Source: an uncultured Succinivibrionaceae bacterium (GTDB taxonomy: Bacteria > Pseudomonadota > Gammaproteobacteria > Enterobacterales > Succinivibrionaceae). From it: a DNA stretch of 40,376 nucleotides. The position numbers were made by a program, and so were the translations under genes. Positions 14,527-23,764 of this stretch are shown here, in pieces. Every line of letters starts with the position of its first letter. The stretch's first letter is position 1. The notes under the pieces were generated by a model. It worked only from the letters and a program-made list of their open reading frames with translations, had not been told where the DNA came from and searched no databases. The stretch covers positions 1-40,376 of the forward strand of contig CALXNU010000012.1 of assembly GCA_944389835.1 (NCBI GenBank), written 5' to 3'.

Positions 14527-15708
14527 ATGTTCAAAGCTTTGTGGCTTAAATTTTCTCTTTCAAGGCGCTTTCTTGGCAAAGGAAGCTCAGGACGTTTTGC
14601 CCCAGCCGTGGCTATTATTTCAACACTTGGAATCACAATAGGCATTGCAGCCTTAATCGTAGTTTCATCAATAATGTCAGGACTTGAGGGACGGCTTAAA
14701 GAAGTAGTACTAAGTGCAACTCCGCAACTTATGATCAAAGCAGATCTTAGTATTGCCAAAGATTTAGCCCAATTTGACAATCTAGAGGCTCTCTGCCCGA
14801 TGGTCGAGGCTAGAGCCTTAGCGCAAAGTAAAAGTTCCTTAGCCACCATTATTCTTGAGGGCTTAGATCTTGAAAAGGCCATTTACTTTAAAGAAAATGT
14901 CCATCCCATTCCCCAAGTTGCGCCTAAAGGCAGTTACGAGCTTGCCTTAAATATTCGCCTCCTTGATAATTTAAAATTAAACTTTGACGATAAGGTAAGA
15001 ATTATTTCCACGGTTAATGCTCGTTATACCATGATGGGCCTTACCCCTTCCACGAGGCTTTTTACGATAAGCGATTACATAAGACAAGCCTCAAGCTCTA
15101 ATGAAAATCGCGCGCGTGGAAATTATGAGGATGTCAAAAGAGTCTTACGCGCTAAAGATGAACAATTGTGGTTAAGATTATTTTTAACTGATCCTTATAA
15201 CTTAAGCGAAATTACAGACTATTTAGATAAACATCAGATCCGCTATCGCACCTGGCAAGAAAGCGAAGGTGAGTTCTTCAATGCTGTGGCTATGGAAAAA
15301 CTTGCAATGTCAGTGATGCTTTTTTTAATTGTCATGGTAGCAGCCTTTAATCTTTTATCCTCACTTACCATGATGGTAAGCTCAAGACTTGAGGAAATTG
15401 CCATTTTAAAAACTTTGGGCATGAAAAATTCCGATGTAGTAAGCATCTTTTTTATCATGGGACTTATCTGTAGTGTAACTGGAATTATAGCAGGCACTTT
15501 AATTGGTATCGTGCTCTCCTTATGGGCAAATGAACTTTTAAACTTGCTTGGAATTAATGTTGCAGGATCTGTTCAAATTCCGGTTGTGATAGATTATGTA
15601 AATGTATTCTATATCGGTATTTCAACTTTAATTTTATCGATGATCTGTACGGCAGTGCCTGCTATTCGCGCAGGATCTGTAGATGCGGCGCAAACTTTGG
15701 AGCATTAA
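14527..15708 (+). CDS. lolC: Lipoprotein-releasing ABC transporter permease LolC
   Basis: A 393-residue FtsX/MacB-type permease of the LolCDE complex, which extracts mature lipoproteins from the inner membrane and passes them to LolA. One N-terminal TM (about 25-50, STLGITIGIAALIVVSSIMSG), a large periplasmic domain (about 50-255) and three C-terminal TMs with the coupling-helix region EEIAILKTLGM. The EGEFFNAVAMEK stretch before TM2 matches LolC rather than LolE. AGGA is six bases before the ATG. First gene of lolCDE, two bases before lolD. Confidence 0.92.
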   Translation: MFKALWLKFSLSRRFLGKGSSGRFAPAVAIISTLGITIGIAALIVVSSIMSGLEGRLKEVVLSATPQLMIKADLSIAKDLAQFDNLEALCPMVEARALAQSKSSLATIILEGLDLEKAIYFKENVHPIPQVAPKGSYELALNIRLLDNLKLNFDDKVRIISTVNARYTMMGLTPSTRLFTISDYIRQASSSNENRARGNYEDVKRVLRAKDEQLWLRLFLTDPYNLSEITDYLDKHQIRYRTWQESEGEFFNAVAMEKLAMSVMLFLIVMVAAFNLLSSLTMMVSSRLEEIAILKTLGMKNSDVVSIFFIMGLICSVTGIIAGTLIGIVLSLWANELLNLLGINVAGSVQIPVVIDYVNVFYIGISTLILSMICTAVPAIRAGSVDAAQTLEH

Positions 15709-15710
15709 GC

Positions 15711-16406
15711 ATGAGCAATATTTTATTAAAAGGCATCGATTTGCATCGCACTTATAGTGAAGGCTCAATTCAAACCTCAGTTTTAAAAGGGGTAAATATT
15801 GAAATTGAAGATGGCAAATTAACTGCGGTAATTGGCAAATCAGGATCGGGTAAAAGTACGCTACTACATATTTTAGCAACCCTAGATACTCCAGATAAAG
15901 GACAAATCCTTTTTGAAGGTGAGGACTTAACTTGCTTAAAATCTTCGCAAAAAGCAGCCTTTCGCAATAAGAAACTAGGCTTTGTTTATCAATTTCACCA
16001 TCTTTTAAATGATCTAAGTGCACTTGAAAATGTCATGTTACCCCTCCTTATAGGAGATCTTAAAGAGAGTATTGCCAAAGAGCGAGCTTTTAATTTACTT
16101 AAAAGAGTAGGACTTGAGGATCGAGTAAACTACAAACCCTCAGAGCTTTCTGGAGGTCAAAGACAAAGAGTGGCTATTGCACGTGCCTTAGTTAATCACC
16201 CTAAACTTTTACTTGCCGATGAGCCTACCGGTAATTTAGATGCGGAAAACTCACAAAAAGTCTTTGAGCTTTTCTTACAATTAGTAAAAGAAGAGCAAGT
16301 TGCGGTAGTTATTGTCACTCACGATCTGGGGATCGCCTCTCGTTCAGATAAAATCTATACTATTGAAAATGGTGTATTAGGGGATTTTAATGATCTTAAG
16401 TCTTAA
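15711..16406 (+). CDS. lolD: Lipoprotein-releasing ABC transporter ATPase LolD
   Basis: A 231-residue ABC ATPase. Walker A is GKSGSGKST (about 41-49), the Q-loop is in FVYQFHHLL, the signature is LSGGQRQRVAIARAL, Walker B is LLLADEPTGNLD, and the switch His is in VIVTHD. The FVYQFHHLLNDLSALENV segment is typical of LolD. It powers lipoprotein release by LolC and LolE. It overlaps lolE by 17 bases. Confidence 0.95.
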   Translation: MSNILLKGIDLHRTYSEGSIQTSVLKGVNIEIEDGKLTAVIGKSGSGKSTLLHILATLDTPDKGQILFEGEDLTCLKSSQKAAFRNKKLGFVYQFHHLLNDLSALENVMLPLLIGDLKESIAKERAFNLLKRVGLEDRVNYKPSELSGGQRQRVAIARALVNHPKLLLADEPTGNLDAENSQKVFELFLQLVKEEQVAVVIVTHDLGIASRSDKIYTIENGVLGDFNDLKS

Positions 16407-17652
16407 ATTAGCATTAAGATTCATCAAAGCAAGGCAAGGTGCTACTTTATCAAGTTTTATGTCTCTTGCCTCAACGGTAGGCATTGCAATTGGTGTTTTA
16501 GCGTTAATCACAGGTCTTTCTGCGATGAATGGTTTTGAATATGAGCTACAAAACCGTATTCTCTCAGTGATCCCTCAAGTGCAAGTTAAAGCTCAAGCTA
16601 AATCCTTTGACAATGCTTCTTTAGAGGCTCAAAAATTAATGGCCTCAAGTGAACAAATTGAAGCGGTAGCCCCGGTAGTTGAGCTTTCAGCAATTATTCA
16701 TAACCATCAAGATTTTCATGCAGTAGGTTTACTTGGAATTGATGAGAGCGAAAATCAAGTTATTAATATTGAAAAGTTTTTAACCATCTCTCTTCAAGAT
16801 TTAAATCAAAACTTTAATGACCTAAGACCCATTGTTTTAGGTAAAGCTTTAGCTGAAAACTTTGGTTTAAAAATTGGCGATAAAATTCAAATCATGAACC
16901 TTGATCTTGAAGATTCTCATAGCTCTGGCAATGACCTTTCAAGAGCCATTCAAGGGATTAGCTCCTATGAATTTACCTTAGTTGGCACTTTAAGTATTGG
17001 CGGACAATTAGACAATAATTTTGCCATCACCTCACTTAATACCGCCCGCGCTATTGGAAATTTAAAAAGTGAGAATACTTTACATGTTAAAACTACTGAC
17101 TTTTTAAGGTGCCTACCAATTGTTTATCAAAGCTCTAATGTCTTAACTCAAAGGGCTACCTTAACCTCCTGGATGGCCTCTCAAGGTAAACTTTACAATG
17201 ATATTCAAATGATTAGATCGGTTATGTATCTTGCAATGATCATGGTAATGATGGTGGCCTGTTTTAATATCATTGGTACTTTATACATGCTAGTAAGTGA
17301 AAGGCGCGATGAAATTGCCATTCTTCTAACTTTAGGCTTTAAACGCCAGGATATTATGAAAACTTTCACTCTCGTAGGTTTAATCAAAGGTGCGATCGGA
17401 ACATTAATTGGCGCAATTCTGGGTATTTTGTTATCTTTAAATCTCACCACCCTTACTACTTTTTTAGAACAACTTTTAAATACCAAATTCCTAAATGAGA
17501 ATATTTATTTCATAAGCTTTATTCCTTCGCGCTTGGGGATCTTTGATGTTATGCTAGTTATATGTACAGCTTTAATGATGTCTATATTAGCGGCCCTATT
17601 CCCCGCCTTTAAAGCATCACGTACTGATCCGGCTCAAATCTTAAATGGTTAA
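16390..17652 (+). CDS. lolE: Lipoprotein-releasing ABC transporter permease LolE
   Basis: A 420-residue LolC/E-family permease with the same four-TM layout as LolC. SIGGQLDNNFAI in the periplasmic domain and YNDIQMIRSVMYLAMIM..ACFNI at TM2 match E. coli LolE as I remember it, so the assignment as E rather than C is firm. The coupling segment is RRDEIAILLTLGFKR. The start lies inside lolD. It forms a heterodimeric channel with LolC. Confidence 0.93.
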   Translation: MILSLKLALRFIKARQGATLSSFMSLASTVGIAIGVLALITGLSAMNGFEYELQNRILSVIPQVQVKAQAKSFDNASLEAQKLMASSEQIEAVAPVVELSAIIHNHQDFHAVGLLGIDESENQVINIEKFLTISLQDLNQNFNDLRPIVLGKALAENFGLKIGDKIQIMNLDLEDSHSSGNDLSRAIQGISSYEFTLVGTLSIGGQLDNNFAITSLNTARAIGNLKSENTLHVKTTDFLRCLPIVYQSSNVLTQRATLTSWMASQGKLYNDIQMIRSVMYLAMIMVMMVACFNIIGTLYMLVSERRDEIAILLTLGFKRQDIMKTFTLVGLIKGAIGTLIGAILGILLSLNLTTLTTFLEQLLNTKFLNENIYFISFIPSRLGIFDVMLVICTALMMSILAALFPAFKASRTDPAQILNG

Positions 17653-17664
17653 AGGAGAATTTCC

Positions 17665-18225
17665 ATGGCTACTTGTTTAGTAATTTATGCAAATGGTTCT
17701 GAGGACATTGAAGTTACTACTCAAACTGATATTTTAACTAGAGGTGGTGTAAAAGTAACTAAAGCAGCTTTATGTGATGAAGGCACTACTGTAACACTCG
17801 CTCATGGGACAAAAGTAATTTGTGATGCTAATTTAGAGGATTGCAAAGATAGCCTTTATGATTTAATCGTAATTCCAGGTGGTCTTGACGGCTCTATTGC
17901 CTGCCGTGACAGTGCAACCTTAATTAAGATGCTCAAAGCTCAAAAAGCTCGTGGCGCATACATAGGAGCTATTTGCGCAGCCCCAGGTTTTGTCTTAGGC
18001 ACCCATGGCATTATAGGAGAGAATGATTTAGCAACCGGATATCCAGGTTGTACTGATACTATTAAAAATCTCTCAACAGCAGGTGTGGTGGTAAATAAGG
18101 AAGCTAAAATTATCACCGGCAAAGGCCCTGCTTTTAGTTTTGCCTTTGGTTATGCCATGTTAGAGGCTTTAATGGGCAAAGAAGTTTGTGATAAAGTCAA
18201 AGCTGGAATGCTTTATACTGACTAA
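17665..18225 (+). CDS. yajL: DJ-1/PfpI-family protein (YajL-like)
   Basis: A 186-residue DJ-1 superfamily protein. The nucleophile elbow GAICAAPG has C104, and the partner acid E16 is in GSEDIEV, the YajL/DJ-1 arrangement. Reported roles of such proteins are protection against carbonyl or oxidative stress, chaperone and glyoxalase-like activity; the physiological reaction is debated. AAAGGAG overlaps the end of lolE and the gap is 12 bases, so it is probably the last gene of the lol operon. Confidence 0.85.
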   Translation: MATCLVIYANGSEDIEVTTQTDILTRGGVKVTKAALCDEGTTVTLAHGTKVICDANLEDCKDSLYDLIVIPGGLDGSIACRDSATLIKMLKAQKARGAYIGAICAAPGFVLGTHGIIGENDLATGYPGCTDTIKNLSTAGVVVNKEAKIITGKGPAFSFAFGYAMLEALMGKEVCDKVKAGMLYTD

Positions 18226-18272
18226 AATAATTTTTTTAAACCATCTAAAAAGGCGGTTTTGAGCAATTAAAC

Positions 18273-18303
18273 TTAAGGCACCATACTCTCTTAGGTGCCT
18301 TAA
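18273..18303. terminator. Hairpin between convergent yajL and yddA
   Basis: TTAAGGCACC (18273-18282) pairs perfectly with GGTGCCTTAA (18294-18303). The following sequence is only modestly T-rich, so termination efficiency is uncertain. It is likely shared by both strands. Confidence 0.65.
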
Positions 18304-18310
18304 CTTAACT

Positions 18311-20086
18311 TTAAGGATTTAAAACCTCAACCTTCCACAAAGTTGAGCCTTGTTCACTTGGCTTTAACTCTAAATGATGTAAGGCTTTAAGCGTACTTCT
18401 GTGACCTACACTTACTAAAATAGTCTCCTTACATTCACTTAAAATTAAATCATAAGCGGTCTTTTCTAATTTTTCATCCATAGCTGAGGTAGCCTCATCG
18501 AGGATCAAAAGCTTAGGCTTAATAATTAGGGCTCTGACAAAGGCAACTCGTTGTTGTTCGCCTAAAGAGAGAATGTGATACCACTGATCATCCTTTTCAA
18601 GCATTGGAATTAAATGTTCAAGACCTAAAAGCTTAAAGTAATGGGCAACTTGCTTAATATCAGCTTGCACTTGCGGATAGACGGCAGCCTGCGCTAAAGT
18701 GCCTTGTGGTAAATAAGGCTTTTGCGCTAAAAATAATCTTTGCCCTTCAGGGACTTCAATTTGTCCTTGAGCATAAGGCCAAAGTCCTGCAATGGTCTTA
18801 ATTAAAGTACTCTTACCACAGCCTGACTGTCCTTGAATTAAAAGACTATCGCCTAATTTAAGTTTTAAATTTAAAGCCTGAACTAATTGTCTGCCATCTA
18901 CTAAACCCACATTTAAATTATCAAGCTCTAAATTCTCTTGAGCATTAGCTTTAGGCTCTAAGCACTTTAATTGCTCAGTTTGTTGCATGGAATCATAAAA
19001 AAGAGCCAAACGATCGATAACCGCTTTCCACTGCGCCCATGCTGAGAAGTTAGTAACTAAAGTTGACAGCGAATCTTGGACTCGACCAAAGGCTGAATTA
19101 ATTTGCATAATTGAGCCCATGGTAATGATTTTGGCAAAATATAAAGGTGCTGCAATTAAAATTGGGAAAATAACTGCTAACTGCGCATAACCTAAAGTTA
19201 AAAAGCCCAATTTCTTTTCTCGATTAATAAGGCTTATATAGTTTTTAACTACATTGGAAAAGCGCTCTCTTAAAGTCCGCCCTTCAACTTCTTCACCATG
19301 GTATAAAGAAACACTCTCGGCACTTTCACGCACACGAATTAAAGAGAAACGAAAATCAGCCTCATAACGCTGTTGTCTAAAATTAAGCTTAACTAAAGGC
19401 TTTCCTAAAATAAAAGTAACTGTAGTACCAGCGATGGCATAAATTAAAGCTAAATAGAAAAGATAACCATCTGGTAAATGAATGGTATAACCTGCAACCG
19501 TAAAATCTACTGCCTCAGATAAGCCCCACAACACTACGGCAAAAGTTATCATCATCGCAATATCTGTAGCGGTACTTAAAAATAGCGAGATAGTTGCCGA
19601 GACAAAGAGATTTAAATCATCTGAAATACGCTGATCTGGGTTATCGGTGTGTTTTTGCGTTAATTGCATCTTATAGTAAGTGCTTTTTTCAAGCCACTCA
19701 CCCATAACTTTTCCGGTAAGCCACTTACGCCAATTAATCGCAAGTCTTGAACACAAATAAGCCTTATAGACGCTCACTAGCACATGAAAAGTAGCTAAAA
19801 TCGCAAAAACTCCGATTTGATAACCAAAAGCATCCACATCATATTGCTGAATCGTATCCCAAAAGGCCTTATACCAAGTATTGATCCTAGTTGCAATGTA
19901 GATAGATCCTGCTGTTAAGGCAATAATTACTACTAAAATCAAACGCGAAATGCGACTGTCTTTATGCGTCCAATAAGGAGTTAACATAAACCAAAAAGCC
20001 TTTAAAGACTCTTTTAAAGGCAAACTGTCTTGAGGACGAACGCTGTCGCGTCTTACACCACTTATAAGTCGTTTAAAAATATGCAA
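18311..20086 (-). CDS. yddA: YddA/SbmA-type ABC exporter (fused permease-ATPase)
   Basis: A 591-residue protein with an N-terminal transmembrane domain of the ABC-membrane-2/SbmA-BacA type (about 45-340) fused to an ATPase domain (about 390-590). TM-domain marks are RINTWYKAFWDTIQQYD and LAINWRKWLTGKVMGEWL, then NPDQRISDD (about 150-158). ATPase marks are GQSGCGKST near 419-427, a signature LSLGEQQRVAFVRAL near 500 and Walker B LLILDEATSAMDE. LSLGE instead of LSGGE is normal in this group. The function of YddA is not settled; relatives carry peptides or long-chain acyl compounds. The only upstream start is TTG, 19 bases after the Cof-like gene. Confidence 0.88.
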   Translation of the reverse strand: MHIFKRLISGVRRDSVRPQDSLPLKESLKAFWFMLTPYWTHKDSRISRLILVVIIALTAGSIYIATRINTWYKAFWDTIQQYDVDAFGYQIGVFAILATFHVLVSVYKAYLCSRLAINWRKWLTGKVMGEWLEKSTYYKMQLTQKHTDNPDQRISDDLNLFVSATISLFLSTATDIAMMITFAVVLWGLSEAVDFTVAGYTIHLPDGYLFYLALIYAIAGTTVTFILGKPLVKLNFRQQRYEADFRFSLIRVRESAESVSLYHGEEVEGRTLRERFSNVVKNYISLINREKKLGFLTLGYAQLAVIFPILIAAPLYFAKIITMGSIMQINSAFGRVQDSLSTLVTNFSAWAQWKAVIDRLALFYDSMQQTEQLKCLEPKANAQENLELDNLNVGLVDGRQLVQALNLKLKLGDSLLIQGQSGCGKSTLIKTIAGLWPYAQGQIEVPEGQRLFLAQKPYLPQGTLAQAAVYPQVQADIKQVAHYFKLLGLEHLIPMLEKDDQWYHILSLGEQQRVAFVRALIIKPKLLILDEATSAMDEKLEKTAYDLILSECKETILVSVGHRSTLKALHHLELKPSEQGSTLWKVEVLNP

Positions 20087-20105
20087 GGTTAAAATCCGTA
20101 ACTTA

Positions 20106-20945
20106 TTAAATAATTTGTTCTAAAACTTGAGCAATACCATCTTCATCACAAGATGCGGTAACAAGCTTAGAGGCTGCAAGGGCCTCAGGAGCTGAGTTAC
20201 CCATAGCCACTCCTAAGCCTACTTCTTTTAGCATTGACTCATCATTTTCAGCATCACCAAAGGCAATAACTTTATCTAATGGGACATCTAAAACCTGACA
20301 AAGTTCCGCAACCGCACTACCCTTAGATGAAGCTCCTGCAATAAACTCTAAAAAATTAGGAGCCGAGCGCATCACACTCATCTTTTGTTTAATATGCGAG
20401 GGGATCATTTCTCTTACTTTATCAAGAGTTTGAACATCACCTGATAAAATACACTTATAAAAACCTTCATCAGAGCTTAAATTTGCAAAATCAATCACTT
20501 GCCAAGGCACATGGGCATGAATAATCTCTTTATTGGTATATTCATTATGCACTGAAACCACAAGTCCTCTTGTTGCTGAGAAACCATGCATAGTAAGGCC
20601 TAAAGGGGCGGCTAAGTTATAAAGCTCGCTTATTAAAGATCCTTCTTGAGTGTGGACCGTAAGCATTTTTAAATCTTTTAAACGATAAGTTACCGCACCG
20701 TTATAGCAAACTGCCAAACAATCTTTAAGATTAACTTTAAGCTTATCTTGATAAGACAAAACTCCAGTAGGAGGTCTGCCGGTAGCAATGACAAATTGCA
20801 TGCCAGAAGCTACAGCCTTTTTTATCACCTCATTAGTTCTTGGCAGAATATTTTTATTGCTATCAAGTAAAGTGCCGTCCATATCACAGCAAATTAAACG
20901 GTAATAATTCTTTTTTAAAAGCTCGCTCATAACATTTAAGTCCAC
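20106..20945 (-). CDS. Cof-type HAD phosphatase
   Basis: A 279-residue HAD-superfamily phosphatase, subclass IIB. Motif I is CCDMDGTLLDS (about 19-29), motif II VIATGRPP (about 52-59), the motif III Lys is in SSKGSAV, and motif IV is AFGDAENDESML (about 230-241). Such enzymes dephosphorylate sugar phosphates or cofactors, and the substrate cannot be told from sequence. Starts are GTG at 20945 (AGG six bases upstream) or ATG at 20930. It lies 19 bases before the ABC exporter and is probably co-transcribed with it. Confidence 0.88.
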   Translation of the reverse strand: MDLNVMSELLKKNYYRLICCDMDGTLLDSNKNILPRTNEVIKKAVASGMQFVIATGRPPTGVLSYQDKLKVNLKDCLAVCYNGAVTYRLKDLKMLTVHTQEGSLISELYNLAAPLGLTMHGFSATRGLVVSVHNEYTNKEIIHAHVPWQVIDFANLSSDEGFYKCILSGDVQTLDKVREMIPSHIKQKMSVMRSAPNFLEFIAGASSKGSAVAELCQVLDVPLDKVIAFGDAENDESMLKEVGLGVAMGNSAPEALAASKLVTASCDEDGIAQVLEQII

Positions 20946-20953
20946 ACTAACCT

Positions 20954-20979
20954 AAAAAAGAGTGAGACTCTCTTTTTTT
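20954..20979 (-). terminator. A/T-flanked terminator-like hairpin before the Cof gene
   Basis: AGAGT (20959-20963), loop GAG, ACTCT (20967-20971), with A-rich and T-rich arms, so it could act on either strand. It may be a second terminator behind pgm. Confidence 0.4.
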
Positions 20980-21012
20980 AAGTATCTGTAAGTCTTAGAT
21001 AAACGTGGGCAT

Positions 21013-21047
21013 AAAAAAAATCCCCCACAACGGTCAAATTGTGAGAG
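21013..21047 (-). terminator. Terminator of pgm
   Basis: On the minus strand CTCACAA (21045-21039) pairs with TTGTGGG (21030-21024) with one G-U pair, followed by eight T (21019-21012). Confidence 0.8.
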
Positions 21048-21083
21048 ATCTTCTTAAGTTTTGCAAGCTTTAATTAGTAGGGC

Positions 21084-22733
21084 TTATGCACCTGCTTTCT
21101 TTAAAGCTGCATTAACAATTTCGGTAGCTTCCTTCTCAATTAAAGCTAAATGATCAGGGCCCTTGAAGCTTTCCATGTAGATCTTGTAGATATTCTCAGT
21201 ACCTGATGGACGAGCGGCAAACCAACCATTCTCTGTTACAACCTTTAAGCCACCAATAGCAGCGCCATTGCCTGAGGCAGTAGTTAACTTCTCAACAATC
21301 TTTTCACCGGCTAAGGTTGAAGCCTCAACTGCTGATGGATCTAACTTCTTTAAAGTAGCCTTTTGCTTTGCATTAGCTGGAGCATCAATACGATTGTAAA
21401 CAGGATTGCCATACTTCTCAGTTAACATCTTGTAATGCTCTGCTGGATCTTTATCAGTGACAGCTAAAATCTCAGCTGATAATAAAGCGGCAATGATACC
21501 GTCCTTATCAGTAGTCCAGACACTACCATCTTTCTTTAAGAATGAAGCGCCCGCACTTTCCTCACAGCCAAAAGCTAAAGAGCCATCAAAAAGACCTGGT
21601 ACGAACCATTTAAAGCCAACCGGTACTTCATAAGCCTTACGACCTAAGCCTTCTGCTACACGGTTCATCATGGAAGAGGACACTACAGTCTTACCTACCA
21701 TGGCGTTTTGTGGCCAATTATCACGGTGAGTATAAATATAATTAATAGCAGCTGACAGATAGTGATTTGGATTCATTAAGCCTGAGTGGCAAACGATACC
21801 ATGACGGTCATAATCTGGATCATTACCTACTGCAATATCAAAATCATCCTTCATCGCAATTAAGCCTGCCATGGCATAAGGAGATGAGCAGTCCATTCTG
21901 ATCTTGCCATCGCGGTCAATGCACATAAAGGAGAAAGTTGGATCTACTTTGTAATTTACAACCTTAATATTTAAATTATAACGAGCAGCGATTACATCCC
22001 AGTAGAAAAGACCAGAACCGCCTAAAGGATCAACGCCAATCTTGATGCCAGCCTTTGAAATAGCATCTAAGTTTAAGATAGAACCTAAATCTTCAACATA
22101 CTCATTTAGCATGTCGTATTCTTTAACATTAGAAAGCTTAATGGCTTGCTCATATGGCACACGCTTAACATCTTTTAAGCCGCCACGAATGATGTCATTG
22201 GCTCTATCTTGTACCCAAGAAGTAATCTCAGTTCCTGCAGGACCACCATCGGTTGGGTTGTACTTAAAGCCACCGTCAGTTGGTGGATTGTGAGATGGAG
22301 TAATTACGATACCATCGGCTAAACCTTGGGTTCTGCCTTTGTTATAGGTCAAAATAGCATGAGAAATAGAAGGAGTTGGGGTATAGCCATGATCCTTTTC
22401 AATTCTCACCTCAACGCCATTAGCACCTAAAACCTCAATTGCAGTAGCTAAGGCAGCCTCAGATAAGGCATGGGTATCCATACCAATATATAAAGGACCG
22501 GTAATATTTTCTTTTTGACGATATTCAGCAATAGCCTGAGAAATAGCTGCAATGTGAGTTTCAGTAAAGGAACCATTTAAAGAGGTACCACGGTGTCCTG
22601 AAGTTCCAAAAGCCACTTTCTGCTCTGGATTATCCATATCTGGTCGATTTAAATAATAAGCGGCCATTAAACGTGGAATATTTACTAAATCTTCGTCACG
22701 AGCTTTTTTACCAGCATTTGGATGAATTGCCAT
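21084..22733 (-). CDS. pgm: Phosphoglucomutase (alpha-D-glucose phosphate-specific)
   Basis: A 549-residue alpha-D-phosphohexomutase interconverting glucose 1-phosphate and glucose 6-phosphate. The phosphoserine loop [12 protein letters not shown] is at 144-155 (S147). The metal loop [10 protein letters not shown] is near 303-312, the sugar-binding EESAG near 394-398 (in [11 protein letters not shown]), and the phosphate-binding RPSGTEN lies near the C-terminus. The length equals E. coli Pgm. TGAGGA lies 11 bases before the ATG. It serves glycogen, trehalose, UDP-glucose and envelope sugar metabolism. Confidence 0.97.
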   Translation of the reverse strand: MAIHPNAGKKARDEDLVNIPRLMAAYYLNRPDMDNPEQKVAFGTSGHRGTSLNGSFTETHIAAISQAIAEYRQKENITGPLYIGMDTHALSEAALATAIEVLGANGVEVRIEKDHGYTPTPSISHAILTYNKGRTQGLADGIVITPSHNPPTDGGFKYNPTDGGPAGTEITSWVQDRANDIIRGGLKDVKRVPYEQAIKLSNVKEYDMLNEYVEDLGSILNLDAISKAGIKIGVDPLGGSGLFYWDVIAARYNLNIKVVNYKVDPTFSFMCIDRDGKIRMDCSSPYAMAGLIAMKDDFDIAVGNDPDYDRHGIVCHSGLMNPNHYLSAAINYIYTHRDNWPQNAMVGKTVVSSSMMNRVAEGLGRKAYEVPVGFKWFVPGLFDGSLAFGCEESAGASFLKKDGSVWTTDKDGIIAALLSAEILAVTDKDPAEHYKMLTEKYGNPVYNRIDAPANAKQKATLKKLDPSAVEASTLAGEKIVEKLTTASGNGAAIGGLKVVTENGWFAARPSGTENIYKIYMESFKGPDHLALIEKEATEIVNAALKKAGA

Positions 22734-22983
22734 GATTAAAAAAATCCTCAGTAAACTAAAAAACTAACAATAATTCATTAACGCCTATACGTTAGCGCAC
22801 GTTTGTCATTGTGACACAGCTTTTAAGCTTAGGATTCATCAAATTTAGCTTGTTTTTTAATTTGTGACTCATGCCAAAACTATTAAGCCTAATTTTGACA
22901 TTTTGCTCTACTATAAGACTCATTTTAAGAGTGCTTAAGGTAATTTTTAAGCTTGGTGAAATTTTTTGAAGGTCAAATGGGAT

Positions 22984-23013
22984 AAAAAATTTAGGGGGCT
23001 AAGTTTAGCCCCC
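22984..23013 (-). terminator. Terminator of hup
   Basis: GGGGGCTA (22994-23001), loop AGTT, TAGCCCCC (23006-23013), with the T-run (A on the plus strand) at 22983-22989 on the minus-strand exit side. Confidence 0.88.
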
Positions 23014-23020
23014 TTGTAGA

Positions 23021-23299
23021 TTAACGTCCGTTAACCGCTTTCTTAAGCTCAGCGCCAGCTGAGAAAGATGGAGTCTTAGATGCTGGGATCTGAATGACTT
23101 CACCAGTCTTTGGATTACGACCTTCGCGAGGATTACGCTCAGTAACTTTGAAAGTACCAAATCCCACTAATTGTACGCGATCTCCAGATGATAAGGCCTC
23201 GCTGATGCTCTCTAATAAAGCATCTAAAGCACGACGTGCAGTGGTGGCAGATAAGTTAGAGCGAGATGCCATCTTAGAAATGAGTTCGGACTTGTTCAT
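23021..23299 (-). CDS. hup: DNA-binding protein HU
   Basis: A 92-residue HU-type histone-like protein that bends and compacts DNA as a dimer. The family signature spans GFGTFKVTERNPREGRNP (about 47-64), with the DNA-intercalating Pro in RNPKTG. N-terminal MNKSELI is typical of HU alpha/beta. AGGGA is six bases before the ATG. Close linkage to purHD and to a YjaG gene resembles the hupA region of E. coli, so a hupA-type orthologue is plausible. Confidence 0.96.
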   Translation of the reverse strand: MNKSELISKMASRSNLSATTARRALDALLESISEALSSGDRVQLVGFGTFKVTERNPREGRNPKTGEVIQIPASKTPSFSAGAELKKAVNGR

Positions 23300-23378
23300 A
23301 AAAAATCCCTGTTGTTTTTTCTTATGATAAAGAAGGCTTAACCTAAGCCCTCCGGTAAAAATAAATCTTGTTTAACAG

Positions 23379-23405
23379 ATTATACAATCTGCAAAGCTTA
23401 GCCAA
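23379..23405 (-). promoter_or_regulatory. Promoter of hup
   Basis: On the minus strand TTGGCT (23405-23400) and TATAAT (23384-23379) are separated by 15 bases. The -10 box sits inside an inverted repeat, CAGATT (23376-23381) / AATCTG (23386-23391), a possible regulator site. Confidence 0.55.
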
Positions 23406-23674
23406 TTTGCCCTTTTAAGACAAATTAAGACTTTTTTAATCTAAAGCCCCTTATTAAGCTTACTTTTCTAAAGCGGCTAAATTTCATCACAAAGCATCAA
23501 AATAAGCAAGATATAACTTGCGAAAAACCTTTTATTTTTCAGCTTTTGACTAAAATTTTTTAAATTTAAAGTCAAAATCATAAATTTTGTCTTTTATTTG
23601 TCCTAAAGTCCTCCTAAAAGCGCAAATAAATGCCTTTTTCTTTGCCTAAGCTAAACTTAGAGTGTCTAAAAATG

Positions 23675-23714
23675 CTACAATTTGCGCACTTAATTTTTTG
23701 AGTAAAAATTAAGT
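23675..23714 (+). promoter_or_regulatory. purH -10 box and 5'-terminal stem-loop
   Basis: TACAAT (23675-23680) is a plausible -10. Just after the expected start lies ACTTAATTTTT (23688-23698), loop TGAGT, AAAAATTAAGT (23704-23714), an 11-bp perfect stem. A stem at the extreme 5' end of the mRNA would shield it from RNA 5'-end processing; this is inference. Confidence 0.45.
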
Positions 23715-23764
23715 ATGAATCACACTAAATTATTCTTTTTCGTGTTATTTAGGAGCCATTTTTC

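Larger units (their letters stand above)
23300..23764. other. Divergent hup/purH intergenic region
   Basis: A 465-base AT-rich stretch without a convincing gene. It contains a hup promoter on the minus strand, a candidate purH promoter, a small CTAAG/CTTAG inverted repeat at 23646-23660 and a perfect 11-bp stem-loop at 23688-23714 in the purH leader. I do not see a PurR-type box. Confidence 0.6.
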
